NCBI GenBank assembly: GCA_027489355.1
Contig: JAIXZY010000048.1
Location: 1-41,401 of the forward strand
DNA: 41,401 nt
Direction: 5' to 3'
DNA from: Paracoccaceae bacterium
Lineage (GTDB): Bacteria > Pseudomonadota > Alphaproteobacteria > Rhodobacterales > Rhodobacteraceae
Shown here one piece after another: positions 7,731 to 15,789 of the stretch. The number at the start of each line of letters is the position of its first letter. Position 1 is the stretch's first letter. Below the pieces are notes generated by a model. It saw only the letters and a program-made list of their open reading frames with translations, was not told the DNA's origin and ran no database searches. The position numbers and the translations under genes are program-made.

Positions 7731-8165
7731 ATGCGGGTCGAGGTCGTGTGTCATGCCAACATTTGTCGGTCGCCAGTTGCGGCTGCGCTGCTGGAGAAAG
7801 CAACCGGCGTGCCGGTGCATTCCAGCGGGCTGGAAGCGACCCCTGGCCAGCCGGCCGACGTCCGCATGGTAGAGCTACTCGGCCGCGAACTTCCGTCACT
7901 GCAGACGCATCGATCACGCCGGTTCGCTGCTGCGGGCCAAGAGAATCCCGACCTGATCCTGGTGATGGAGCGCAGTCACCGGCTGCGCCTGATCGACCTT
8001 GTGCCGCAGCTCGCGGGCAGGACAATGCTGTTCGGACATTGGCTCGACGGAACGAATGAAATCGCAGACCCCTTCGGACTTGGGGATGATGAATACGCGG
8101 TCACCGTAGCGCGCCTTCGCAAGGCCGCGACAGCATGGGGCGAGCGCCTTTCCAGGATATGGTGA
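7731..8165 (+). CDS. Wzb-like low-molecular-weight protein-tyrosine phosphatase
   Basis: A 144-residue LMW-PTP. The P-loop CX5R motif is at the N-terminus (VVCHANICRSPVAAALL, Cys7 and Arg13) and the general-acid loop is near the end (ADPFGLGDDEY). Such phosphatases dephosphorylate the tyrosine tail of the Wzc-type kinase encoded next, cycling it during polymer assembly. The ATG at 7731 lies 8 bases after the wza stop. Length is normal for the family. Order wza-wzb-wzc matches group 1 capsule and colanic acid loci. Confidence 0.94.
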   Translation: MRVEVVCHANICRSPVAAALLEKATGVPVHSSGLEATPGQPADVRMVELLGRELPSLQTHRSRRFAAAGQENPDLILVMERSHRLRLIDLVPQLAGRTMLFGHWLDGTNEIADPFGLGDDEYAVTVARLRKAATAWGERLSRIW

Positions 8166-8170
8166 CTTCG

Positions 8171-10384
8171 ATGATGCAGGACTTTACTGGTCAGACGACC
8201 AAGCTTCCTCAAAATGACGAGATTGACCTTGCGGCAATCGTCAGGACGCTCTGGGCGTCACGGTGGCTGATCATTGCCACGGGCGTCGTCGGATTGGCCA
8301 TTGGCGGCATCTATGCCCGGACCCGGCAGCCCATCTGGCAGGCCGATGCGCTGATCCAGATCGAGAGCAAGTCCAGCCGTCTGGCCCTTCCAGATGCGCT
8401 GGCCGATCTTGCGGACCAATCCGAAACGTCAAGCTCGACCGAGATCCAGATCCTCCAGTCCCGGTCGGTGCTGAGCGATGCTGCAGCGGCGGTCAAGCTG
8501 GATTGGCATGTGTCTCCGAAGTTCGTCCCGGTGGTTGGCGAGGCGCTGTATTACGGCCGGATGCTGGATCATCTGGGCGCGGCGTTCGATGGCTACCCTC
8601 GGCTTGGGGAAGGTTTTTCAGTGCGGTATCTTCAGCTGCCGGAAGACTGGATCGACCGCCCGATAGAGGTCATGGTCCTTGCCGACAGTCAGTATCAGGT
8701 TGTCCTGCCGGATCAGACCGTCCGCGTCGGTCGCGAGAATGTGCTTCTGACCGACAAGGTCCTGATGTTCGCGTTGGAGCTGGGTCATATCGACTCGGCT
8801 CCCGGACGGAAGTTCGAGATCCGCCAAAGCCCGGAGCAGGTCTCGGTCGCTCGACTGGCTGCGTCGCTGAAAGTAGAGGAGGAAGGCCGTCAGACGGGCA
8901 TTCTGCGCGTTTCGATGACGGCGCCGACGCCAATCGATGCGACACGGTGGCTCGACGCGGTACTCGCCGCCTACAAGAACAAGAGTGTCACGAACAATGC
9001 GGCCGAAGCGTCGCAGAGTTTGCGTTTTGTCGAGGAGCAGCTGCCCGCCGCCGAGGCCCAGGTCAAAGATGCCGAGCAGGCTTTGAACGACTATCGATCA
9101 AAGCAGGTCTCCATCGATATCTCGTTTGAGACAGAGCGCCTTCTGGATGAGGCCGCACAGCTGGATTCCCAGATTCGGGAAGCCTTGGTGCAGGAAGGTG
9201 AATTGGGCCAGCGTTTCACGCCCAATCACCCGATTTTCCGCCAGGCAGTGACCAACCGGAAAAGCCTTGAGGCGAGGCGCCAGGAGGTTCAGTCCAACAT
9301 CGAAAAGCTTCCGAAAACGCAGCGCGAGATCGTGAACCTGACACGCACGCTTGAGGTGGCGCAGGCCAGTTACCTGCAGCTTCTGAACCGGTCGCAGGAG
9401 CTTCGTGTACTGCAGGCGAGCGAGATCGGCAACGTGCGCATCATCGACAGCGCGCTGGCAGGACAACGAACTGTCGCGCCCAGATCGCTGCGCATTAGCG
9501 CCATTGCCGCATTTCTTGGACTGATGTTGGGCGCCGGTATTGCGCTGCTGCGAAACTACTTCCGCCGTGGAGTAGATTCGGTCGAGGAGATCGAGCAGAT
9601 CGGCATTCCCGTCCTTGGCGTGTCCAATCTTGAAACCCGTGCGGTCCGGTCAGAGAAAGGCCGCGTCCCGCTGGTCGTGAGGGATAACACCGACGGCCTG
9701 AACGCCGAAGCGTTCAGATCGATCCGGACGGCGCTCAGATTCCTTCGCGGGGGCCGCAACGGGAAGACGCTCGCCTTGACCAGTCCCCTGCCGGGCGCGG
9801 GAAAATCCTTCTGTGCGGCGAACCTTGCCGTCATTTTCGCCCAAGGCGGGCAGCGCGTCTGTGTCGTGGACGCCGATCTGCGGCGGGGCGTACTGGCGCG
9901 GAGCTTCGGTATTCCCAAGGCCCATGCTGGCCTGAGCGACTATCTCATCGGGCAGGCTGCATTGGACGGGGTCATTTCAGCCACGTCGATCGACCGGCTT
10001 GACCTGGTCCCAACCGGTCGTCGCCCGCCGAACCCGTCAGAGCTTCTGATGAGCGAACGCTTTGAGACTTTTCACACGGAGTTGGCGGAGCGGTACGATG
10101 TCGTGATCTTCGACACGCCGCCGACGTTGCTCGTTACTGATGCCGCTCTCATATCGCGACTGGCCGGTCTGACCATTGTGGTTGCCCGACACGCCGACAC
10201 CGATGCGCAGGACCTCCTTACTGTCCGCCGGACCCTGGAATTGACAGGATGCCAAGTGCACGGCGCAATCCTGAACGCATTCGATCCAAGGCGGGCAAAA
10301 CCATCGTCCTATCATTACGGAAGATATGGCTATGGTTATGGCTACAGGTATCGATACTCTCGGACCGAGCCTGCTGATCAGTGA
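8171..10384 (+). CDS. Wzc-like polysaccharide co-polymerase with BY-kinase domain
   Basis: A 737-residue inner-membrane protein joining a Wzz chain-length domain and a bacterial tyrosine kinase. First membrane segment about residues 30-50 (WLIIATGVVGLAIGGIY), a periplasmic part rich in coiled coil (about 270-420) and a second segment near 445 (ISAIAAFLGLMLGAGIALL). The kinase shows an EX2RX2R oligomerisation motif (EAFRSIRTAL), Walker A PLPGAGKS (about 540-546), Walker A' VCVVDADLRRG and Walker B VVIFDTPP. The C-terminus is a tyrosine cluster: eight Tyr in about 16 residues (YHYGRYGYGYGYRYRY), the expected autophosphorylation and Wzb target. Start chosen at ATG 8171 (GGTGA just upstream); ATG 8159, overlapping wzb, is possible. 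Confidence 0.94.
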   Translation: MMQDFTGQTTKLPQNDEIDLAAIVRTLWASRWLIIATGVVGLAIGGIYARTRQPIWQADALIQIESKSSRLALPDALADLADQSETSSSTEIQILQSRSVLSDAAAAVKLDWHVSPKFVPVVGEALYYGRMLDHLGAAFDGYPRLGEGFSVRYLQLPEDWIDRPIEVMVLADSQYQVVLPDQTVRVGRENVLLTDKVLMFALELGHIDSAPGRKFEIRQSPEQVSVARLAASLKVEEEGRQTGILRVSMTAPTPIDATRWLDAVLAAYKNKSVTNNAAEASQSLRFVEEQLPAAEAQVKDAEQALNDYRSKQVSIDISFETERLLDEAAQLDSQIREALVQEGELGQRFTPNHPIFRQAVTNRKSLEARRQEVQSNIEKLPKTQREIVNLTRTLEVAQASYLQLLNRSQELRVLQASEIGNVRIIDSALAGQRTVAPRSLRISAIAAFLGLMLGAGIALLRNYFRRGVDSVEEIEQIGIPVLGVSNLETRAVRSEKGRVPLVVRDNTDGLNAEAFRSIRTALRFLRGGRNGKTLALTSPLPGAGKSFCAANLAVIFAQGGQRVCVVDADLRRGVLARSFGIPKAHAGLSDYLIGQAALDGVISATSIDRLDLVPTGRRPPNPSELLMSERFETFHTELAERYDVVIFDTPPTLLVTDAALISRLAGLTIVVARHADTDAQDLLTVRRTLELTGCQVHGAILNAFDPRRAKPSSYHYGRYGYGYGYRYRYSRTEPADQ

Positions 10385-10586
10385 GTGCCTTATTCAGCGT
10401 CGGGGTCCCGCTAACTTCAGATACATGGCGCCGCGCAGGGACGCTGAATAACCTGCTCCGGTTCGTTGCGCGACCAAAGCCCATGGAAGACTCAGCGTGG
10501 AGCGGGTTGCGCCCGATTGGTCGTGGTCGGCCCACGACCGACATCTGATTGGCGCGATCGCCGAAGAAATACGAAGGAGTATGGTC

Positions 10587-11381
10587 ATGCAGGGTCGACT
10601 TCACTCGCAGGTCCTGACCTGCCTGACTGCCGCTGTGGTCCTGGGACTGCCCACGTCGGCAAATGCGCAGACAGGTCAGAACTTGAACCCGGATGCCTTC
10701 TTCGAGCTTCTGCATGCGTTCTCTGCCGCCGTGCAAAAGCCGACATTTGCGGTGCTTCAGGACGTGGCATCCGGCGTGACCCGGCCTGCAGGAAGTGCCT
10801 TCCTGTCCGTCTCCGGGACGAACCGGCGGGACGGCCGACCCGACGCCGACGGTAGCTTGGCTTTCGGCGTGGGACTTGGTGATGCCCGAAAGACAATTGG
10901 CGCAGAGATTGTCGCAAGCATCACATCCACCGCACCTCGGGATTTCGGAGACTCTGGATCGTTCACCTTGAAGTTTTCCCGCGCGTTTCCCAAGGGAAGT
11001 GTCGGCCTGACGGTCGAATATCTGGTGCCTTGGGGTGACGTCGTGGGCGAAGACGTCAAGACGAGCCTTGCCTGGACCACTGGTCACCAGTTCATGCTTT
11101 CGGATGGCGGAACACTGCCCGTCCTTTTCAACTTCGGGATCGCCTCGGCGACGGATTACCACGACAGTTGGACCCCGTTTGCTGCCGTTGGCCTCGGTCT
11201 GTCGGACAGCCTGTCTCTGACGGCCGCGCATAATGGCGATTATGCAATCCTGGGAGCAAGCGCGTCGCTGCCCCGGCTTCCGAACATGAGTTTCCAGGCC
11301 AGTGTTCTGGACCTGTTCGATCAGTACAATGACCGGCGGGTCACGCTGAGCATTTCCTATGCCATCAATGACCTGCTCTGA
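10587..11381 (+). CDS. Exported protein, predicted outer-membrane beta-barrel, unknown function
   Basis: A 264-residue protein with a Sec signal peptide (hydrophobic VLTCLTAAVVLGL, cleavage near ANAQ). After a helical stretch (DAFFELLHAFSAAVQKPTFA) come many alternating polar/hydrophobic strands such as SLAFGVGLG, KTIGAEIVASITS, GSFTLKFSRAF and GSVGLTVEYL, suggesting a small beta-barrel of roughly 8-12 strands. I do not recognise the family. The start at 10587 has GGAG seven bases upstream; the ATG at 10581 is too close to it. Position straight after wzc and before the glycosyltransferases suggests an EPS export or surface-attachment accessory. The 200 bases before it hold no recognised signal. 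Confidence 0.85.
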   Translation: MQGRLHSQVLTCLTAAVVLGLPTSANAQTGQNLNPDAFFELLHAFSAAVQKPTFAVLQDVASGVTRPAGSAFLSVSGTNRRDGRPDADGSLAFGVGLGDARKTIGAEIVASITSTAPRDFGDSGSFTLKFSRAFPKGSVGLTVEYLVPWGDVVGEDVKTSLAWTTGHQFMLSDGGTLPVLFNFGIASATDYHDSWTPFAAVGLGLSDSLSLTAAHNGDYAILGASASLPRLPNMSFQASVLDLFDQYNDRRVTLSISYAINDLL

Positions 11382-11391
11382 AAGGCCCGCC

Positions 11392-11814
11392 ATGACCCGG
11401 TCAATCCTTCGCGCAGCCGCACTTCTCGGCTGCACCCTCCTTTGGGCGCCGGTCTCTGCTGGCAGCAAGCCGGTCGTTTCCCCGCCATCCCCTCCGATTG
11501 CGATCACGCCGACGGTGGTGGATGCGGCGGCGCTTAGCGTTTTGCTTTCCGGTGCACATCTGTCCCCTGACGTCGCCAGGGCGCTGTCTGACCTGGAGGG
11601 CGCGGGGCCGGGATCAAAGGCGGCAATGGAAGCGGTGGACGCCTTGGGGGCCGCGATCACGCAGGGGAAGGTCGCCCCGCCGGTGCTGAGCAAGGCCGAG
11701 GCGCAAAAGGCTGTTGGCGCGATCGACCGGCTGATCGCCGTCCTGTCCCGCTCTGGCATGCCCGCCCCTGGCTTGACGAGCCTACGCGCTGCCGTCGCCG
11801 GAACGGCGGAGTGA
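11392..11814 (+). CDS. Small exported protein, unknown function
   Basis: A 140-residue protein starting 10 bases after the previous stop (AAAGG six bases before the ATG). It has a signal peptide (LRAAALLGCTLLWAPVSAGS) whose cysteine context LLGC could instead be a lipobox, a Pro-rich linker (VVSPPSPPIAITP) and an alanine-rich helical domain to the end. No family recognised. Spacing indicates co-transcription with the preceding barrel-like gene; the two may work together in the envelope. Genuine coding is supported by codon bias and operon spacing. Confidence 0.78.
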   Translation: MTRSILRAAALLGCTLLWAPVSAGSKPVVSPPSPPIAITPTVVDAAALSVLLSGAHLSPDVARALSDLEGAGPGSKAAMEAVDALGAAITQGKVAPPVLSKAEAQKAVGAIDRLIAVLSRSGMPAPGLTSLRAAVAGTAE

Positions 11815-11857
11815 TCCGCGGGAACATCTGGCCTCAGCGACTTCAAGAGGATCCGAC

Positions 11858-12982
11858 GTGCATATTCTGATGTCGGTGAATGCCGCCTGGAACATCTGGA
11901 ACTTTCGCCGTCCCCTGGTCGAAGGGCTAAGGCGGGACGGCCACCAGATCACGGTCCTCGCGCCGCCGGACGATGCGGTGGCTGACCTGCAAAGCCTGGA
12001 TTGTCGCGTGCGGCCACTTGAGATGAGCGTCAAGGGCCTGAACCCCGTGGCCGATTTCAGATTGGAACGCCGATTTCGTCACCTCTTCCGGGAACTGAGG
12101 CCGGATGTGGTGCTGAGTTACACGATCAAGAACAACATTTTCGGCGCAACTGCCGCGAAGTCCGCCGGAGTGCCCTTCGTTCCCAATGTCACAGGCCTGG
12201 GCACCGCCTTTCTTTCCGGACGACTGCTGCAGACGATAACCGAGTCCCTTTACCGCCGCTCATTCTCGGAACTGCCGGTCGTGTTCTTCCAGAATGAGGA
12301 CGACCGTGACCTGTTCCTCGACCGTCGTCTTGTAAAGGCAGCGCAGGCGCGGCTTCTGCCGGGCTCTGGCATCGACCTGCAGCGCTTTGTCCCTGCGCCG
12401 ATGCCCCGTGCGGAAGACCCTCCCACATTCCTGATGATAGCGCGGCTTCTACGTGACAAGGGCGTCATGGAGTTCGTCGAGGCGGCGCGTCTCGTCCGCG
12501 CGCGTCATCCGACGGCGCGGTTTCAGTTGCTGGGCGCACTGGGCTCGCAGAACCGCAGCGCAATCGATCGCACGACGCTGGATGGCTGGGTCGCCGAGGG
12601 CGTTGTCGAGTATCTGGGGACGGTGGCCGACGTGCGTCCGCTGATTGCAAAGGCGTCCTGCGTGGTCCTTCCCTCCTACCGGGAGGGCGCGCCCCGAACC
12701 TTGATCGAGGCGGCTGCAATGGCCCGACCGCTGATCACGACCGATGTCCCCGGTTGTCGTGCAGTGGTTGATCGCGACTCCGGCATTCTTTGTGAACCAC
12801 GGGATGCGGTCAGTCTGTCCGGGGCGATGTTACGCTTTCTGGGCCTTGCGCCCGTGGCCCAAAGCGCCATGGGCGCTGCAGGTCGCAGGAAGATGGAGCG
12901 AGAGTATGACCAGGCGCTTATCCTTGACGCCTATCGCGCGGCCCTGGAACAGATCGCTGGTCAGCATTCCAGGGTGTCTTGA
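11858..12982 (+). CDS. Glycosyltransferase family 4 (GT-B fold)
   Basis: A 374-residue GT-B enzyme. The N-terminal domain starts MHILMSVNAAWNIWNFRRPL and includes LRPDVVLSYTIKNNIFG and FVPNVTGLGTAF, a pattern shared with WbpY/CapM-like glycosyltransferases. The C-terminal donor-binding domain has FLMIARLLRDKGVMEFVEAA and the family motif VVLPSYREGAPRTLIEAAAM (the EX7E-type region). GTG start with AAGAGG about 7 bases upstream. Sugar and acceptor cannot be read from sequence. It is followed by a 245-base non-coding leader with an ops-like site, so it may end the first segment of the operon. Confidence 0.92.
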   Translation: MHILMSVNAAWNIWNFRRPLVEGLRRDGHQITVLAPPDDAVADLQSLDCRVRPLEMSVKGLNPVADFRLERRFRHLFRELRPDVVLSYTIKNNIFGATAAKSAGVPFVPNVTGLGTAFLSGRLLQTITESLYRRSFSELPVVFFQNEDDRDLFLDRRLVKAAQARLLPGSGIDLQRFVPAPMPRAEDPPTFLMIARLLRDKGVMEFVEAARLVRARHPTARFQLLGALGSQNRSAIDRTTLDGWVAEGVVEYLGTVADVRPLIAKASCVVLPSYREGAPRTLIEAAAMARPLITTDVPGCRAVVDRDSGILCEPRDAVSLSGAMLRFLGLAPVAQSAMGAAGRRKMEREYDQALILDAYRAALEQIAGQHSRVS

Positions 12983-13227
12983 CCGCGCAGATCTGGGACG
13001 CTCCGTCCGACGTTATCCGAGGACAGAAGGGCTATCCGAAGAGCACGCGAGGGGGGCTGTTCGCAAATCCTGGGTTTGCGTATTGCTCGCCTTGCTTCGG
13101 TGGCACCGTCGCCATCCGATCTGTCCAGCATCACGAGGCGCCTCGCAGGCAGCTCTCGTGCGGTAGCCTGACCAAAAGACCCGCGCCGGCAATGTTGCGA
13201 CCCGTGAGCCGCGCTTGCCAGGAACCA
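12983..13227. other. Leader region upstream of ugd
   Basis: A 245-base non-coding gap inside an otherwise tightly packed gene string. It contains a hairpin CGCAAA-TCCTGGG-TTTGCG (13062-13080) and the third ops-like core (13158-13167). A frame continuous with ugd runs back through the region to 12979, but the conserved dehydrogenase start is much further down, so I treat it as untranslated. Confidence 0.6.
13158..13167 (+). promoter_or_regulatory. ops-like element C, leader of ugd
   Basis: Core GTGCGGTAGC in the context GCTCTCGTGCGGTAGCCTGA, 60 bases upstream of the chosen ugd ATG and oriented toward it. Twelve bases (GTGCGGTAGCCT) are identical to element B. CAGGC at 13147-13151 can pair with GCCTG at 13166-13170, placing the core in a small stem-loop. 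Function is inferred. Confidence 0.65.
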
Positions 13228-14571
13228 ATGCCTTCGGGCCATCTCAAGAATATCGGGCCATCTCAATTGAAGATAGCGATCATTGGAACCGGTTACGTCG
13301 GGCTTGTCTCTGGCGTGTGCTTGTCCGACTTCGGGCATGATGTTGCCTGCGTGGACAAAGACGAAACAAAGATCGCCCGGCTGAAGGCGGGCGAGGTCCC
13401 GATTTACGAACCCGGCCTCGACGCGCTTCTGTCCAGGAACGTTGCAGCAGGACGGTTGTCGTTCACGACGCAGATCGCCGAAGCAATGGCCGGCGCCGAA
13501 GCGGTCTTCATAGCGGTTGGCACGCCATCGCGCCGGGGCGACGGTCACGCGGACCTGTCCTTCGTATTCGCAGCCGCGGAAGAAGTTGCGGCAGCCTTGG
13601 ACGGCTATGCCGTGGTGGTGACCAAGTCCACCGTTCCTGTCGGAACCAACCGCAAGCTGGCGGACATCATCCGCAAGGCGCGACCCGACGCCGATTTCGA
13701 CGTCGCGTCAAACCCCGAATTTCTGCGCGAAGGCGCCGCGATCGAGGATTTCATGCGACCCGATCGCGTGGTGATTGGCGCCGAAACGGACCGGGCCAAA
13801 GAGGTCATGACGCAGATTTATCGTCCGCTGTACCTGCGCGATTTTCCGATTGTCTGCACGGGTCTCGAAAGCGCAGAGCTTATCAAGTATGCCGCCAATG
13901 CATTCCTGGCCACGAAGATCAGTTTCATCAACGAAATCGCCGCGCTGTGCGAAAGGGTTGGAGCCGACGTAAAGGCCGTTGCAAACGGCATGGGCCTGGA
14001 TGGTCGTATCGGAAGCAAGTTTCTTCACGCCGGGCCGGGCTATGGCGGCTCCTGCTTTCCCAAGGATACGCTTGCGCTCGCCCGCATCGGACAGGAATTG
14101 GCGGTCCCGCAACGCATAACGGAAACGGTCATCGCCGTGAACGACGGCGTGAAACGGCGCATGGTGCAGAAGGCGCAGGACCTGTGCGGCGGAATCGTTG
14201 CTGGAAGAAAGATCACCGTCCTTGGGGCCACCTTCAAGCCGAATACGGATGACATGCGAGAGTCTCCGTCGCTCACCATAGTTCCGAGCCTGATCGGCGC
14301 CGGCGCGCAAGTGCATATTGTCGATCCCCAAGGCCGTCGGGAAGGAGAGAGCCTCCTTCCCGGAGTCATCTGGGAAGATGACCCCTATTCCGCAGCTGCG
14401 GAATCCGAACTTCTGATCGTCCTGACCGAGTGGAATGAATTCAGGGCGCTGGATCTTAAACGGATAGCGCAGGGAATGCGGACACCCCGGTTGGCGGATT
14501 TCCGCAACATCTATGACCGGAAGACGGCAACTGACGCGGGCTTTGTGGCCTATGACGGGGTAGGGCGATGA
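13228..14571 (+). CDS. ugd: UDP-glucose 6-dehydrogenase
   Basis: A 447-residue NAD-dependent dehydrogenase oxidising UDP-Glc to UDP-GlcA. It has the Rossmann motif [17 protein letters not shown], the NAD site FIAVGTP, the helix [14 protein letters not shown], the signature [16 protein letters not shown], and the catalytic cysteine in [12 protein letters not shown] (Cys276 in this numbering). The C-terminal UDP-binding part begins [19 protein letters not shown]. Length fits Ugd of alphaproteobacteria. Start at ATG 13228 has AGGA five bases upstream and adds 13 residues before the conserved core; a TTG at 13267 would match the family N-terminus exactly but has no ribosome-binding site. It overlaps the next gene by ATGA. 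The product feeds the adjacent epimerase. Confidence 0.95.
   Translation: MPSGHLKNIGPSQLKIAIIGTGYVGLVSGVCLSDFGHDVACVDKDETKIARLKAGEVPIYEPGLDALLSRNVAAGRLSFTTQIAEAMAGAEAVFIAVGTPSRRGDGHADLSFVFAAAEEVAAALDGYAVVVTKSTVPVGTNRKLADIIRKARPDADFDVASNPEFLREGAAIEDFMRPDRVVIGAETDRAKEVMTQIYRPLYLRDFPIVCTGLESAELIKYAANAFLATKISFINEIAALCERVGADVKAVANGMGLDGRIGSKFLHAGPGYGGSCFPKDTLALARIGQELAVPQRITETVIAVNDGVKRRMVQKAQDLCGGIVAGRKITVLGATFKPNTDDMRESPSLTIVPSLIGAGAQVHIVDPQGRREGESLLPGVIWEDDPYSAAAESELLIVLTEWNEFRALDLKRIAQGMRTPRLADFRNIYDRKTATDAGFVAYDGVGR
13234..13266 (+). repeat. 14-base tandem direct repeat at the ugd 5' end
   Basis: TCGGGCCATCTCAA occurs at 13234-13247 and again, perfectly, at 13253-13266, offset by 19 bases. 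It lies between the two possible ugd starts (ATG 13228 and TTG 13267). Probably a small local duplication; it adds residues to the N-terminus if the ATG is used. Confidence 0.7.
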
Positions 14572-15599
14572 ACGGCAGGCAATACGAGCGCCCGCGGATC
14601 CTGATTACGGGAACGGCCGGTTTCATCGGGTTTCACCTTGCGCACCTTTTGCTGGAGGAAGGCTTTCGCGTTCAGGGCTATGACGGGATGACGGACTATT
14701 ATGACGTCACTCTCAAGAAGCGCCGGCATGCGATGCTGTTGCAGAACCCGGGATTTTCTGCCGTCGAGGGGATGCTGGAGGACGAACAGCGTTTTGGAGC
14801 GCTGGTCGATGAATTCCAGCCGCAAGTGATCGTTCACCTGGCTGCTCAGGCTGGGGTCCGGTATAGTCTCGAAAATCCGCGCGCCTATATCGATTCCAAT
14901 GTCATTGGTACATTCAATGTCATGGAAGCCGCTCGCAGGCTTGGCGTGCAGCACATTCTGATTGCGTCCACTTCTTCGGTGTATGGCGCAAATACGGAAA
15001 TGCCGTTCACCGAAACGGAAAAGGCCGACACACAGCTGACCATCTATGCCGCGACGAAGAAGGCCAATGAAAGCATGGCCCATGCCTACGCTCATCTTTG
15101 GCATCTTCCGACCACGATGTTCCGGTTCTTCACGGTTTACGGACCCTGGGGCCGACCTGATCTCGCGCTGTACAAATTCGTCGATGCGATCCTCGATGGG
15201 CGATCGATTGATATCTACAACAATGGCGAGATGTATCGCGACTTCACCTATGTCGATGATCTGGTCCGCGCCATCAGATTACTGATCGATGCAATCCCGC
15301 AACGCCCCAAGGACGGCGTTGTTCAGCAGGGTGACAGCCTGTCACCTGTTGCGCCGTTCCGTATCGTAAACATTGGCAATTCGGACAAGGTTCGGTTGCT
15401 GGATTTCGTGGATGCGATCGAAGCATGCCTTGGGAAGAAGGCAATCAGGAATTACATGCCGATCCAGATGGGAGACGTGCCGGCGACTTGGGCGAATGCA
15501 AGTCTCTTGCAGCAGCTTACCGGCTACCGTCCACAAACAGACTTTCGCGACGGTATCGCGCGGTTTGTCACCTGGTTCCGCGAATACTACGGGAAATAG
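14568..15599 (+). CDS. NAD-dependent epimerase, probable UDP-glucuronate 4-epimerase
   Basis: A 343-residue extended short-chain dehydrogenase. It shows the Rossmann motif [30 protein letters not shown], the catalytic triad region STSSVYGAN with Tyr160 and Lys164 in [10 protein letters not shown], and the substrate region [19 protein letters not shown], which is characteristic of CapI/LpsL-type UDP-GlcA 4-epimerases. Length is typical. The ATGA overlap with ugd means UDP-GlcA from Ugd is likely converted to UDP-GalA. UDP-galactose epimerase is a less likely alternative because of the GRPDLA motif and the pairing with ugd. Confidence 0.9.
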   Translation: MNGRQYERPRILITGTAGFIGFHLAHLLLEEGFRVQGYDGMTDYYDVTLKKRRHAMLLQNPGFSAVEGMLEDEQRFGALVDEFQPQVIVHLAAQAGVRYSLENPRAYIDSNVIGTFNVMEAARRLGVQHILIASTSSVYGANTEMPFTETEKADTQLTIYAATKKANESMAHAYAHLWHLPTTMFRFFTVYGPWGRPDLALYKFVDAILDGRSIDIYNNGEMYRDFTYVDDLVRAIRLLIDAIPQRPKDGVVQQGDSLSPVAPFRIVNIGNSDKVRLLDFVDAIEACLGKKAIRNYMPIQMGDVPATWANASLLQQLTGYRPQTDFRDGIARFVTWFREYYGK

Positions 15600-15789
15600 A
15601 TGCTCCTCTTCCAGAGAAAGACTGGGAGTATCGATTTCATATCAACGACAAAACGAGCTGTGAGATCAACTGTCCGGTCATCTGAGCGTATTTTGGTTGC
15701 CCCCAACCATCTTCTGCTTGAATTACCCGCCCTTCGCCTGTTGTCCCGCCGATTCAACATCGTCGCCTAGAACGGAAGCCGAGCCTGGA

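Noticed and set aside
10218-11846. Long minus-strand ORF of 542 codons opposite the exported-protein genes.
   Set aside because: Low-complexity Arg/Gly/Ala-rich translation typical of antisense frames; the plus strand has signal peptides and ribosome-binding sites.
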